Shown here: positions 48,682 to 57,221 of the stretch, piece after piece
How positions within the stretch are numbered: position 1 is the first letter of the stretch
Layout of the letters: each line of letters opens with the position of its first letter
Assembly (NCBI RefSeq): GCF_000369525.1
Contig: NZ_KB850070.1
Location: 186,001-250,000 of the forward strand
DNA: 64,000 nt
Reading direction: 5' to 3'
Origin: Acinetobacter higginsii
GTDB taxonomy: Bacteria > Pseudomonadota > Gammaproteobacteria > Pseudomonadales > Moraxellaceae
Position numbers and translations under genes: made by a program
The notes under the pieces: generated by a model
Database searches by the model: none
What the model was told of the DNA's origin: nothing
Seen by the model: the letters and a program-made list of their open reading frames with translations, nothing else

Positions 48682-49050
48682 TTACTTAAGTGTAACTGTA
48701 GCACCAGCTTCTTCAAGCTTCTTCTTAAGTTCTTCGCCTTCTTCTTTAGAAACGCCTTCTTTAAGAACTGCAGGAGCGCCTTCAACAAGATCTTTAGCTT
48801 CTTTAAGACCAAGACCAGTAGCTTCACGAACTGCTTTAATTACAGCAACTTTGTTAGCACCGAAAGAAGTCAACTCAACGTTGAATTCAGTTTGTTCTTC
48901 AGCAGCAGCAGCAGCGCCTGGAGCAGCAGCTACAGCAACAGCAGCAGCAGATACGTTAAATTTCTCTTCGAAAGCAGAGATTAATTCAACAAGTTCAAGA
49001 ACAGTTTTTTCAGCAACTGCGTTTAAGATTTCTTCGTTTGTTAAAGCCAT
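48682..49050 (-). CDS. rplL: 50S ribosomal protein L7/L12
   Basis: L7/L12 forms the stalk dimers that recruit translation GTPases. The 122-aa protein has the N-terminal dimerisation helix, an Ala-rich hinge (about 35-52) and the C-terminal domain with '[20 protein letters not shown]'. It is 42 bases downstream of rplJ. Several stalk copies per ribosome require more L7/L12 than the downstream rpoBC products, consistent with the attenuator after it. Confidence 0.98.
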   Translation of the reverse strand: MALTNEEILNAVAEKTVLELVELISAFEEKFNVSAAAVAVAAAPGAAAAAEEQTEFNVELTSFGANKVAVIKAVREATGLGLKEAKDLVEGAPAVLKEGVSKEEGEELKKKLEEAGATVTLK

Positions 49051-49092
49051 GAGAATAACTCCAAATGGATATTGAATGGTGTGAAAGTAGGA

Positions 49093-49599
49093 TTAAGCCG
49101 CTTCTGACTCGTTTTTCTCTTTGAGTGCCGTAATAAGGCGACCCAATTTCGAAATAGGAGCTTGAAGGACAGAGGCAAGCATAGTAAGCGCTTTTTCTTG
49201 GTTCGGAAGATTTGCAATTACACTAACTTCAGCACCTTGATAAACTTTGCCATCAAATGCAGCAGCTTTAAGTTCAAAAGCTTTGTTAGTTTTCGCAAAT
49301 TCTTCGAACAAGCGTGCAGCTGCACCCATGTCATCTTCAGAAGTTGAGAAACCGAGAATGGTTGGGCCAACAAGGTCGTCATTCAAGATATCAAATTGAG
49401 TACCTTCAAATGAACGCTTAGCTAATGTATTACGCACGATACGTGTAGTAACACCTAGCTTACGAGCTTCAACACGAAGTTGTGTTAATTGCTCTACGCT
49501 TGAACCTTGATAGTTAGCCACAACAACAGAAAACGCTTTAGAAGCAACTTCGCTTACTTCTGCAACGATCTGTTTTTTGTCTTCAATAAGAAGAGCCAT
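49093..49599 (-). CDS. rplJ: 50S ribosomal protein L10
   Basis: L10 is the stalk base that binds 23S rRNA and the L7/L12 dimers. The protein is 168 aa from the ATG at 49599, which has a perfect AGGAGG site. It includes 'VSEVASKAFSVVVANYQGSS' near the N-terminus and a C-terminal helical part that carries L7/L12. The longer reading to 49629 overlaps the leader and is rejected. The long leader upstream probably carries the autoregulatory L10-(L12) binding site. Confidence 0.97.
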   Translation of the reverse strand: MALLIEDKKQIVAEVSEVASKAFSVVVANYQGSSVEQLTQLRVEARKLGVTTRIVRNTLAKRSFEGTQFDILNDDLVGPTILGFSTSEDDMGAAARLFEEFAKTNKAFELKAAAFDGKVYQGAEVSVIANLPNQEKALTMLASVLQAPISKLGRLITALKEKNESEAA

Positions 49600-49720
49600 T
49601 GTAAAACCTCCTAACGGTGATTTATGCACCCATAGAGATGCACTCCCAATTCGTAAGCCTTTTCAGACTTACACGCGGAGGAGGAATAAATCACACCACC
49701 GCGTCTACTCAGACTGGATG
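49600..49720 (-). promoter_or_regulatory. Probable L10 leader (autoregulatory mRNA structure)
   Basis: The rplJ leader on the minus strand contains several paired segments (for example AGTCTGAAAAGGCTT and GGGAGTGCAT-CTCT-ATGGGTGCAT), ending in the AGGAGG site. In proteobacteria the L10-(L12)4 complex binds a kink-turn-containing structure here and represses translation. Location and spacing fit; the exact kink-turn was not verified, so this is inference from position. Confidence 0.5.
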
Positions 49721-49910
49721 ATTAAGAAAAATATTCGAAAATATTTCTCGCCTGAGGTCTTTGACGCTGATAAATATTCATTTATCAATTCAAAGTTTGC
49801 CTAAAAACCCCTTCTCCCTCAGGGAGAAGGTAAGGATGAGGGTATAAAACCTCTCCCAACCCTCTCCTATAAAGAGAGGGAGCTTTTCAGGGCTTTAAAA
49901 TTCTTACTAA
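49721..49910. other. rplA-rplJ spacer upstream part
   Basis: This is the part of the 311-base spacer between rplA and rplJ that is not leader. It contains the hairpin repeat described at 49806-49885 and AT-rich sequence. A second promoter for rplJL (as in E. coli) could lie here, but I cannot point to a convincing one. Confidence 0.5.
49806..49885. repeat. Hairpin repeat element in the rplA-rplJ spacer
   Basis: Two GC/AG-rich hairpins are present: CCTTCTCCCT-c-AGGGAGAAGG (49810-49830) and CCCTCTC-(7)-GAGAGGG (49860-49880), joined by 'CCTCTCCCAACCCTCTCC'-type sequence. The composition is like the element after rpoB. I think both belong to dispersed intergenic repeats, in opposite orientation relative to each other. 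Confidence 0.65.
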
Positions 49911-50606
49911 TTACTTAGAAACGTTGCTTACGTCAACGATCAAACCAGGACCCATAGTTGAGCTCAAAGTGATCTTTTTAACGTATACGCCTTTAGAAGT
50001 TGCAGGCTTTAATTTTTTCAAGTCTGCAATTAAAGTTTCAACGTTTTGACGCACAGCTTCTTCGCTAAAGCCAAGTTGACCGATAGCAGCGTGGATGATA
50101 CCCGCTTTGTCTACACGGTAACGTGCTTGACCAGATTTAGCATTCTTAACCGCGTTAGCAACGTCAGGCGTTACTGTACCCACTTTAGGGTTTGGCATTA
50201 AGCCACGTGGACCAAGAATCGTACCCAACTTACCAACAACGCGCATTGCATCAGGAGCAGCAATAACGACGTCGAAATCAAGGTTTCCACCTTGAATGCT
50301 TTCAGCAAGGTCATCAAAACCAACGACATCAGCACCAGCAGCTTTCGCAGCTTCAGCAGCAGCACCTTGAGCAAATACTGCAACACGTACAGTTTTACCA
50401 GTACCCGCAGGTAAAGTTGTAGCACCACGAACAACCTGATCAGATTTACGTGGATCTACACCAAGGTTTACAGCGATATCTAAAGATTCTTTGAACTTCG
50501 CAGCTGGAAGGCTGTTAAGAACTTGTACTGCTTCTTCCAAAGTGTAAACTTTGTTTGCTTCTACAGCAGCAGCAATGGCTTTTTGACGTTTAGTTAACTT
50601 TGCCAT
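49911..50606 (-). CDS. rplA: 50S ribosomal protein L1
   Basis: L1 is the L1-stalk protein that helps deacylated tRNA leave the E site and is the classic translational repressor of the L11 operon. The 231-aa protein has '[20 protein letters not shown]', the RNA-binding '[15 protein letters not shown]' and the C-terminal '[14 protein letters not shown]'. It starts three bases after the rplK stop, so rplKA is a tight pair. Confidence 0.98.
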   Translation of the reverse strand: MAKLTKRQKAIAAAVEANKVYTLEEAVQVLNSLPAAKFKESLDIAVNLGVDPRKSDQVVRGATTLPAGTGKTVRVAVFAQGAAAEAAKAAGADVVGFDDLAESIQGGNLDFDVVIAAPDAMRVVGKLGTILGPRGLMPNPKVGTVTPDVANAVKNAKSGQARYRVDKAGIIHAAIGQLGFSEEAVRQNVETLIADLKKLKPATSKGVYVKKITLSSTMGPGLIVDVSNVSK

Positions 50607-50609
50607 GTC

Positions 50610-51038
50610 TTATAGCTCCACTTCCAAGCCCATAGAACGTGCAGAACCAGCAATGGTACGCACACGAGCGTCTAAATCAGCACCAGTTAAATCTGGTTCT
50701 TTAGTAGTCGCGATTTCTTCTAACTGAGCACGAGTCAACTTACCAACTTTAGTTTTGTTAGGTACAGAAGAACCCTTTTGAATACCAGCAGCTTTCTTAA
50801 GAAGAATAGATGCAGGTGGAGTTTTCATGATGAAAGTGAACGACTTATCGTTGTACACAGTAATCACGACAGGAATTGGCAAACCAACTTCAAGTTTTTG
50901 TGTAGCAGCATTGAATTCTTTACAGAATGCCATGATGTTTACACCACGTTGACCTAAAGCAGGACCAATTGGTGGAGATGGATTCGCTTTACCAGCTGGA
51001 ACTTGCAGCTTGATATAGCCGTCAATCTTCTTAGCCAT
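50610..51038 (-). CDS. rplK: 50S ribosomal protein L11
   Basis: L11 binds the GTPase-associated region of 23S rRNA. The 142-aa protein starts [20 protein letters not shown] and shows '[20 protein letters not shown]' and the C-terminal RNA-binding '[15 protein letters not shown]'. The spacer from nusG (112 bases) has hairpins and may hold a promoter and an L1-binding site. Confidence 0.98.
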   Translation of the reverse strand: MAKKIDGYIKLQVPAGKANPSPPIGPALGQRGVNIMAFCKEFNAATQKLEVGLPIPVVITVYNDKSFTFIMKTPPASILLKKAAGIQKGSSVPNKTKVGKLTRAQLEEIATTKEPDLTGADLDARVRTIAGSARSMGLEVEL

Positions 51039-51085
51039 TGAAAATTACCTCTGGGTACAGACGCCGTTAGGCTCCCCAAAAAATT

Positions 51086-51103
51086 AAACAACACCGAAGT
51101 GTT
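51086..51103 (-). terminator. Terminator-like hairpin between nusG and rplK
   Basis: On the minus strand, AACAC-TTCG-GTGTT (a UUCG-type loop) is followed by TTTAATTTTTT. Just before it lies a second inverted repeat (CCCGATC / GATCGGG, 51118-51134). It may be a weak terminator that lets the rplK promoter control a separate rplKA unit, as in E. coli. Confidence 0.45.
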
Positions 51104-51150
51104 AGAACAACAATGCCCGATCAGATCGGGCGCTTCTCAACCGACGCAGA

Positions 51151-51684
51151 TTAAATCGTTTTTTCGACTTGACGAAACTCGAGTTCAACCTGAGTTGGTC
51201 GATTAAATACATTAATCGTCAACGTTAAACGTGACTTTTCGTATTGAACTTCCTCCACGACCCCTTTAAAGTCAGTGAACGGACCGTCAACAACGAGCAA
51301 TTCTTCACCAGGTTCAAACATCGTCTTAGGACGAGGTGCTTCACCTGTATTACGCACACGAGCAAGGATCGCATCAGCTTCACGTTGTGAAATCGGCGCT
51401 GGTTTCTCTGGTGTACCACCAATAAAACCAAGAACTTTTGGACACTCTTTAACAATGTGCCAAGTATCATCATTCATTTCCATTTCGACCAATACATAGC
51501 CAGGAAAGAATTTACGCTCAGACTTACGCTTCTTACCATCCTTCATTTCCACTACTTCTTCAGTAGGGACAAGGACTTCACCAAAGCTTTCAGCAACAGT
51601 ACTACGCTGAATTCGATCATTAAGCGAACGCATCACTTGTTTTTCAAAGCCTGAATAGGCATGAATAATATACCAACGTTTCAT
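51151..51684 (-). CDS. nusG: Transcription termination/antitermination factor NusG
   Basis: NusG travels with RNA polymerase and links it to Rho or to the ribosome. The protein is 177 aa from ATG 51684 ([21 protein letters not shown]). It has the NGN domain ('[20 protein letters not shown]') and a C-terminal KOW domain ('[20 protein letters not shown]'). It lies a few bases after secE in the conserved secE-nusG pair. Confidence 0.97.
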   Translation of the reverse strand: MKRWYIIHAYSGFEKQVMRSLNDRIQRSTVAESFGEVLVPTEEVVEMKDGKKRKSERKFFPGYVLVEMEMNDDTWHIVKECPKVLGFIGGTPEKPAPISQREADAILARVRNTGEAPRPKTMFEPGEELLVVDGPFTDFKGVVEEVQYEKSRLTLTINVFNRPTQVELEFRQVEKTI

Positions 51685-51691
51685 CGCGTTC

Positions 51692-52132
51692 TTACCCAAT
51701 AATTAACTTAATAAACCAACCTAACCCGTAGTCGAAACACCATAAAACCAATGATGCAACAAGTACAACTAAGAGAACTTGCCACGATGTCGTGATCGTC
51801 TCTTGTTTTGTTGGCCAGGTCACTCGACGCAGTTCAATTCGCGCATCTTGCAATAAACGCACAAAGCCTTTGCCTTGATGGGTGGCGTATAATAAACCTA
51901 AAGCGACTACGACACAAGCCAAAATCACCCCAACACGCACCCAAATATCATTTGCTGGTGCCCAATAGGCAGGTAAATGCTGATTTACCAATGCTGAACC
52001 GACTAATAAAGCTATAGCAATCAACCACAAGACAACATCTAACGGTGAGCCAGAACTTACAACTTCTGCAACATTATTTCTTTGAGGGATTGGCGCGTCG
52101 CTTAATGCGTCACGCGATTTATCATTCGACAT
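51692..52132 (-). CDS. secE: Preprotein translocase subunit SecE
   Basis: SecE clamps the SecYEG channel in the inner membrane. The 146-aa protein has three hydrophobic segments (about 33-51, 66-83 and 118-140). The conserved amphipathic region '[20 protein letters not shown]' precedes the last one. This three-span form is like the E. coli SecE. It sits between tRNA-Trp and nusG, the conserved order. Confidence 0.95.
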   Translation of the reverse strand: MSNDKSRDALSDAPIPQRNNVAEVVSSGSPLDVVLWLIAIALLVGSALVNQHLPAYWAPANDIWVRVGVILACVVVALGLLYATHQGKGFVRLLQDARIELRRVTWPTKQETITTSWQVLLVVLVASLVLWCFDYGLGWFIKLIIG

Positions 52133-52208
52133 TTTTTTACTCGTCGTAGAATTCGCGACTTATTATATGACAACTCAGCCAGAATTAAGCTTTTTTATTT
52201 AAAAAAAG

Positions 52209-52284
52209 TGGCAGGCCAGGAGGGACTCGAACCCCCAACATTCGGTTTTGGAGACCGACGCTCTACCAATTGAACTACTGACCT
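52209..52284 (-). tRNA. tRNA-Trp (CCA anticodon)
   Basis: This 76-base cloverleaf is read on the minus strand. The acceptor AGGTCAG pairs with CTGGCCT, the anticodon loop carries CCA, the T loop is GGTTCGAGTCC, and the 3' CCA is encoded. It lies between tuf and secE, as in E. coli and most gammaproteobacteria. Confidence 0.95.
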
Positions 52285-52340
52285 AACGTGCAAATCGAAA
52301 GCCGGAGCTTTCGATTTGAGTGTAACACATGGTATTGGGC

Positions 52341-53531
52341 TTATGCAGTTACTTTAGCAACAACACCCGCGCCTACAGTACGACCACCTTCACGGATCGC
52401 AAAACGTAGACCTGGGTCCATTGCGATCGGGTGGATTAACTCTACTGACATCTCAACGTTGTCACCAGGCATTACCATTTCTACGCCATCTTGTAATTTG
52501 ATCGCGCCAGTTACATCAGTTGTACGGAAGTAGAACTGTGGACGGTAACCATTAAGGAATGGAGTATGACGACCACCTTCTTCTTTAGAAAGTACGTATA
52601 CTTCTGCATCGAATTTAGTGTGCGGCTTGATTGTACCTGGCTTAGCAAGTACTTGACCACGTTGTACGTCTTCACGCTTAGTACCACGAAGAAGAACACC
52701 ACAGTTCTCGCCTGCACGACCTTCGTCAAGCAATTTACGGAACATTTCTACGCCAGTTACAGTAGTCTTAACCGTATCTTTGATACCTACGATTTCAACT
52801 TCTTCACCAACTTTTACGATACCAGCTTCTACACGACCAGTTACAACTGTACCACGGCCTGAGATAGAGAATACGTCTTCAATTGGCATCAAGAATGCTT
52901 TATCGATCGCACGTTCTGGCTCTGGGATGTAAGAGTCAAGTGCAGCAACTAAGTCGATTACAGCTTTCTCGCCATAAGGACCATCGTTACCGTTTAATGC
53001 TTGAAGCGCTGAACCACGGATGATTGGAGTGTCATCACCTGGGAAGTCATAAGTAGAAAGAAGTTCACGAACTTCCATTTCTACTAATTCAAGTAATTCT
53101 TCATCATCAACAAGGTCACACTTGTTCAAGAATACGATGATGTAAGGTACACCAACCTGACGTGAAAGAAGGATGTGTTCACGAGTTTGTGGCATTGGAC
53201 CATCAGTCGCAGCACATACAAGGATCGCGCCGTCCATCTGAGCAGCACCAGTAATCATGTTTTTAACATAATCGGCGTGGCCCGGGCAGTCTACGTGAGC
53301 GTAGTGACGGATTGGAGAATCGTATTCTACGTGTGAAGTATTAATTGTAATACCACGTGCTTTTTCTTCAGGAGCTGAGTCGATTTGTGAGTAATCTTTC
53401 GCTTCACCGCCGTAAGTTTTTGCACAGATAGTTGCAATCGCAGCAGTTAAAGTTGTTTTACCATGGTCAACGTGACCAATTGTACCCACGTTTACGTGTG
53501 GTTTATTACGTTCAAACTTAGCCTTAGCCAT
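52341..53531 (-). CDS. tuf: Elongation factor Tu
   Basis: EF-Tu delivers aminoacyl-tRNA to the ribosome. The 396-aa GTPase has G1 'GHVDHGKTT' (19-27), the switch region '[15 protein letters not shown]', G3 'DCPGH' (about 81-85), G4 'NKCD' and G5 'GSALQAL'. Domains 2 and 3 are intact, ending VVAKVTA. It is the tufB-position copy, downstream of four tRNA genes. A second tuf (near fusA/rpsJ) would be expected elsewhere in the genome. Confidence 0.98.
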   Translation of the reverse strand: MAKAKFERNKPHVNVGTIGHVDHGKTTLTAAIATICAKTYGGEAKDYSQIDSAPEEKARGITINTSHVEYDSPIRHYAHVDCPGHADYVKNMITGAAQMDGAILVCAATDGPMPQTREHILLSRQVGVPYIIVFLNKCDLVDDEELLELVEMEVRELLSTYDFPGDDTPIIRGSALQALNGNDGPYGEKAVIDLVAALDSYIPEPERAIDKAFLMPIEDVFSISGRGTVVTGRVEAGIVKVGEEVEIVGIKDTVKTTVTGVEMFRKLLDEGRAGENCGVLLRGTKREDVQRGQVLAKPGTIKPHTKFDAEVYVLSKEEGGRHTPFLNGYRPQFYFRTTDVTGAIKLQDGVEMVMPGDNVEMSVELIHPIAMDPGLRFAIREGGRTVGAGVVAKVTA

Positions 53532-53695
53532 TTTGATTTTCCTCGTTTACGTCGACACCAGTTTAGAGAAAAACAACCCTGAAAAACCTTCTTTATCGAC
53601 ATTCGCCTAAAAAACTAGACACCTAATACTTGAAAAGCAGACTATAATAGCCTGCTTCTTTAAAAACTTGTGGAATAACCACTAAACTGTATATC

Positions 53696-53770
<75 letters not shown>

Positions 53771-53781
53771 GACATCTTCGA

Positions 53782-53857
53782 TGGAGCGGGAGACGAGGAT
53801 CGAACTCGCGACATGCAGCTTGGAAGGCTGCCACTCTACCAACTGAGTTACTCCCGC
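53782..53857 (-). tRNA. tRNA-Gly (TCC anticodon)
   Basis: This 76-base tRNA is read on the minus strand, with acceptor GCGGGAG pairing CTCCCGC, anticodon loop CTTCCAA in a GCAGC/GCTGC stem, and encoded CCA. Confidence 0.94.
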
Positions 53858-53890
53858 ATGTTGGTACTGACCACTTCAATCGAAGTTAGA

Positions 53891-53974
53891 TGGTGGTGAG
53901 AGAAGGATTCGAACCTTCGAAACTTTCGTAGCAGAGTTACAGTCTGCCCCCTTTGGCCGCTCGGGAATCTCACC
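53891..53974 (-). tRNA. tRNA-Tyr (GTA anticodon)
   Basis: This 84-base tRNA has a long variable arm, typical of bacterial tRNA-Tyr. The acceptor GGTGAGA pairs with TCTCACC, the anticodon GTA lies in CAGACT-GTA-ACTCTG, and CCA is encoded. Confidence 0.94.
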
Positions 53975-54028
53975 ATATCACACTTACACAGTGCTGTTCT
54001 TTCACTTTATACTACCACACTTTTAAGA

Positions 54029-54104
<76 letters not shown>

Positions 54105-54146
54105 TCTTTCTTAGTGTTTCGTACGTTTCGTATCGGAACGGTGTGC

Positions 54147-54174
54147 AGTTTAGCAAAACTCTGAATCGATGCAA
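54147..54174 (-). promoter_or_regulatory. Probable sigma-70 promoter of the tRNA-tuf operon
   Basis: Reading the minus strand, TTGCAT and TAAACT are separated by 16 bases. The downstream GC-rich discriminator (GCACACC) is typical of stringently controlled stable RNA promoters. It is 43 bases before the first tRNA. This is assigned by eye, with no experimental support. Confidence 0.6.
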
Positions 54175-54203
54175 GTGCTTTTTTCAAAAAAATCGCTAAA
54201 AAC

Positions 54204-55697
54204 TCATAAAATCAATCCGTTTGACGATAATTCAACCGCTTTGATCACTGCGCGAGCTTTTATTTGGGTTTCATTCCATTCAGATTCAGGATTTGAGTCC
54301 GCAACCAGCCCTGCTCCTGCTTGCACATAGACCTTTTTATCACGAATGACACAAGTACGAATCGCAATCGACATGTCCATTTCACCATGCCAGCCTAAAT
54401 ATCCAACAGCGCCGCCAAATACACCACGTTTCACAGGCTCAACTTCGTCAATGATTTCCATGGCACGAATTTTTGGCGCACCTGAAAGTGTCCCCGCTGG
54501 AAATGTTGCTTTAAACACATCCAAAGCATCTACATCATCACGGACTTCACCCTGTACATTAGAGACAATATGCATAACATGTGAATAACGTTCGATCACC
54601 ATACGATCCGTGACTTGCACTTTCCCAATTTTAGAAACACGTCCCACATCATTACGACCCAGGTCAATCAACATCAGATGTTCTGCAATTTCTTTTTCAT
54701 CCGCCAATAGATCTTGCTCCAAAGCAAGATCCTCTTCTTTGGTTTTACCTCGCGGGCGTGTGCCCGCCAAAGGGCGTACGGTTGCGATGCCATTTTCTAA
54801 GCGAGAAAGAATTTCCGGTGACGAACCCACAATATGGAACGGCTTTTGATCCGTTAAGGTTTGTCCTTGTACCAAGAATAAATACGGCGATGGATTTAAA
54901 TGGCGTAATGCACGATACACCTGCAAGGCTTCACCATCAAAATCAGACACCATACGTTGTCCAGGCACTACCTGCATCACATCTCCAGCACGAATATATT
55001 CTTTGACCTTTTCAACCGTCTCAAGGAATTTTGCTTTGCCTGTGATCGATTCAAAATGCGGTGCAGTATGTGGTTTTGCCTGCAAGCTGACGGGTATTGC
55101 GAGTAACTGCTCAAGCTGATCCAGCTTTTGCTGAGCTTGAGCATAAGCATCAGGCTGATTCACATCGGCATGATGAATTAAAAATAGGGTATCTTTTAAA
55201 TTATCAAACACAATCACGGTTTGGGAGAGCATCAACCAAAGGTCGGGTAGTGTTACAGGATCAGCAGCAGGTACGTTTTTCAGTTTTGGTTCAATATAAC
55301 GTACAGCGTCATAGCCTAAATAGCCCACCAATCCTCCAGTAAAGCTTGGTAGATCAGGTAATTCAACTTGAGTCGGAACTTTAAACTGGCTTTGAAACTC
55401 ACGTATATAGTCAAAGGGATCAACACAAGCTTGCTGTTTAACCGTACCATCTGCCTGTTGAATGGTGAGTACACCTGCATTGCATGAAAAAACAGTCGAC
55501 TCACCTAGGCCGATCATCGAATATCGCGCCCAGTTTTCCCCACCTTCGACAGACTCAAATAGATAAGCTTGTTTTTGTTGTTTAAAACGTGCAAAAACAG
55601 AAAGTGGCGTTTCAGTATCCGCTAAACGTTGGCGGTAAACAGGAATGGTGTTATAGCCGGCTGCTTTTAATTGTTCAAATTGTACGAATGTGGTCAT
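54204..55697 (-). CDS. trpE: Anthranilate synthase component I
   Basis: TrpE converts chorismate to anthranilate with the TrpG glutaminase, the first committed step of tryptophan synthesis. The 497-aa protein has the feedback-inhibition segment 'LFESVEGGENWARYS' (46-60) and the chorismate-binding core ('ATVRPLAGTRPRGKT', 'DLGRNDVGRVSK', 'PAGTLSGAPKIRAMEI', 'QAGAGLVADS'). It is downstream of gph on the same strand (107-base gap). trpG is not nearby; in Acinetobacter it is with trpDC elsewhere. No leader-peptide attenuator was seen. Confidence 0.96.
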   Translation of the reverse strand: MTTFVQFEQLKAAGYNTIPVYRQRLADTETPLSVFARFKQQKQAYLFESVEGGENWARYSMIGLGESTVFSCNAGVLTIQQADGTVKQQACVDPFDYIREFQSQFKVPTQVELPDLPSFTGGLVGYLGYDAVRYIEPKLKNVPAADPVTLPDLWLMLSQTVIVFDNLKDTLFLIHHADVNQPDAYAQAQQKLDQLEQLLAIPVSLQAKPHTAPHFESITGKAKFLETVEKVKEYIRAGDVMQVVPGQRMVSDFDGEALQVYRALRHLNPSPYLFLVQGQTLTDQKPFHIVGSSPEILSRLENGIATVRPLAGTRPRGKTKEEDLALEQDLLADEKEIAEHLMLIDLGRNDVGRVSKIGKVQVTDRMVIERYSHVMHIVSNVQGEVRDDVDALDVFKATFPAGTLSGAPKIRAMEIIDEVEPVKRGVFGGAVGYLGWHGEMDMSIAIRTCVIRDKKVYVQAGAGLVADSNPESEWNETQIKARAVIKAVELSSNGLIL

Positions 55698-55804
55698 GAA
55701 TCTTCTCTATGGTTTTAATTTCTGTGCGTTGTTTCTTTAGTGCTATCTCAAGCCCGCCATCGAAAAACCATAACCATCTTCACCTATCTCCTTATTCAAT
55801 CTGC

Positions 55805-56470
55805 TTAAACCAATTCCACCAAACGATCGACCACTTGTTGTGGCTGGCAGTCATAGATACTCTCTCCATGATTATAGCCATAGCTGACCACAATACAATC
55901 AATACCTGCACGTCTTGCCGCTTCAACATCATTACTTGAATCACCAATCATCAATGTCGCTGACGTTGTCGTATTCTGAGCTTGCACGCAATGCAACAAT
56001 GGCAAGGGATGTGGTTTACGTTCAGCTAAACTATCACCACCAACAACCATTTTAAAATAAGGACTCAATTGCAGAATATCCAAAATGCCTTTCGCTAAAT
56101 GTTCAGGCTTATTGGTGACACATGCCATGGCAATATCATGATTTTGACAATAGTCTAAAAAAGGCAGAACCCCTTCATAGACTTGAGTATTTACACAGAG
56201 TTCCTGAGCATAGACGTCAACAAATGTACTGAGGAGTTGTTCTTGCTGTTGCGCACTAACGTGTCCAAACAAATGCTCCAACACAGCCTCACACAGTTTA
56301 GCTGCACCCTTTCCGACCCAAACACGAACTTGCGCTTCAGTCACTGTCGCGAAGCCCAGTTTTTCTAAACTCAAATTCATCGCTCGATATAGATCAGCGG
56401 CGGAATCTACCAGTGTCCCATCCAGATCAAATAAAACTAAATTACGGCTTTGTAACTGAGCAACAGACAT
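55805..56470 (-). CDS. gph: Phosphoglycolate phosphatase (HAD)
   Basis: Gph removes phosphate from 2-phosphoglycolate, a product of DNA repair. The 221-aa protein has the HAD motifs 'LVLFDLDGTLVDSA', 'ACVTNKPE' and 'MIGDSSNDVEAAR'. It has the cap domain of the Gph subfamily. I start at the ATG 56470 (MSVAQLQSRNLV). The ORF can extend to 56563 but overlaps the FHA gene's end. gph-trpE is a recurrent order in gammaproteobacteria. Confidence 0.92.
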   Translation of the reverse strand: MSVAQLQSRNLVLFDLDGTLVDSAADLYRAMNLSLEKLGFATVTEAQVRVWVGKGAAKLCEAVLEHLFGHVSAQQQEQLLSTFVDVYAQELCVNTQVYEGVLPFLDYCQNHDIAMACVTNKPEHLAKGILDILQLSPYFKMVVGGDSLAERKPHPLPLLHCVQAQNTTTSATLMIGDSSNDVEAARRAGIDCIVVSYGYNHGESIYDCQPQQVVDRLVELV

Positions 56471-56540
56471 ATATTTCGACCCAAGAAATGAAAAAGGCAT
56501 ACCAACGTGGGCATGCCTTGATTGTAGAAGCTTCGCCCGA

Positions 56541-57158
56541 TTATTTAAAGAACAGCCAAGCAATCACTGCTAAAATGATCAGTACAACAATCGAAATCAA
56601 ACCTACCGAAGCATTTTTTTGTTGCTCTTTTTCCTGAGCAACGCGTGAAACAGGCTCATCGATTACAACAGGCTGTGGCTCAGGAACCGCCTGAACACTC
56701 ACACCTTCTGGAATTGGAGCAGGTTTTGGAATACCAACCTGTTGTGGCATACCATCACGACTGATCGGTGTTTCAACTGCTCGCTCAGCAATGCTTGGCA
56801 TACCTTGATCATGTGATGCAGCCGTTACAGGCTCAATCTCAATTTCAGGTAATTCAATTTCAGCTGTCGCTGGCGCAAGTACAGAGAATACAAAGCTGGC
56901 AAATTGCACGATATCGCCATCATGTAATTCGGTTTCCTGCTCAACACGCACATCGTTGATAAATGTACCATTTGACGAATTGAGATCTTGTACCCAAAGC
57001 TGCTTATCTTTTAACACTAAAGCTGCATGACGACGCGAGATATCCGCTGATTGCAACAAAATATCGGCATCTTGGTGTCGCCCCACCAACATGTCACGTT
57101 CGACATTCAGTTCTTGCCCCGTAAATTCACCTGTAATGGCTTGCAATTTCCAAGTCAT
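56541..57158 (-). CDS. FHA-domain membrane protein
   Basis: This 205-aa protein has an N-terminal FHA (forkhead-associated, phosphothreonine-binding) domain with 'LVGRHQDADILLQSADISRR' and 'DLNSSNGTFINDVRV' (residues about 1-95). A Pro/Glu/Val-rich linker follows, then one C-terminal membrane segment (about 187-203) that ends KK-like FFK. Such proteins link phosphothreonine signalling to the envelope, for example type VI secretion or cell division. Target unknown. It lies between gspD and gph on the same strand. Confidence 0.85.
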   Translation of the reverse strand: MTWKLQAITGEFTGQELNVERDMLVGRHQDADILLQSADISRRHAALVLKDKQLWVQDLNSSNGTFINDVRVEQETELHDGDIVQFASFVFSVLAPATAEIELPEIEIEPVTAASHDQGMPSIAERAVETPISRDGMPQQVGIPKPAPIPEGVSVQAVPEPQPVVIDEPVSRVAQEKEQQKNASVGLISIVVLIILAVIAWLFFK

Positions 57159-57221
57159 AGATGCATATCCTTATATAATTTCTTGCAATCATAACATTGT
57201 GACATAAGCGCTTCTGTGCAT

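Noticed and set aside
55698..55804. trp leader-peptide attenuator before trpE
   Set aside because: No short frame with tandem Trp codons and no competing hairpins followed by a T-run were found.
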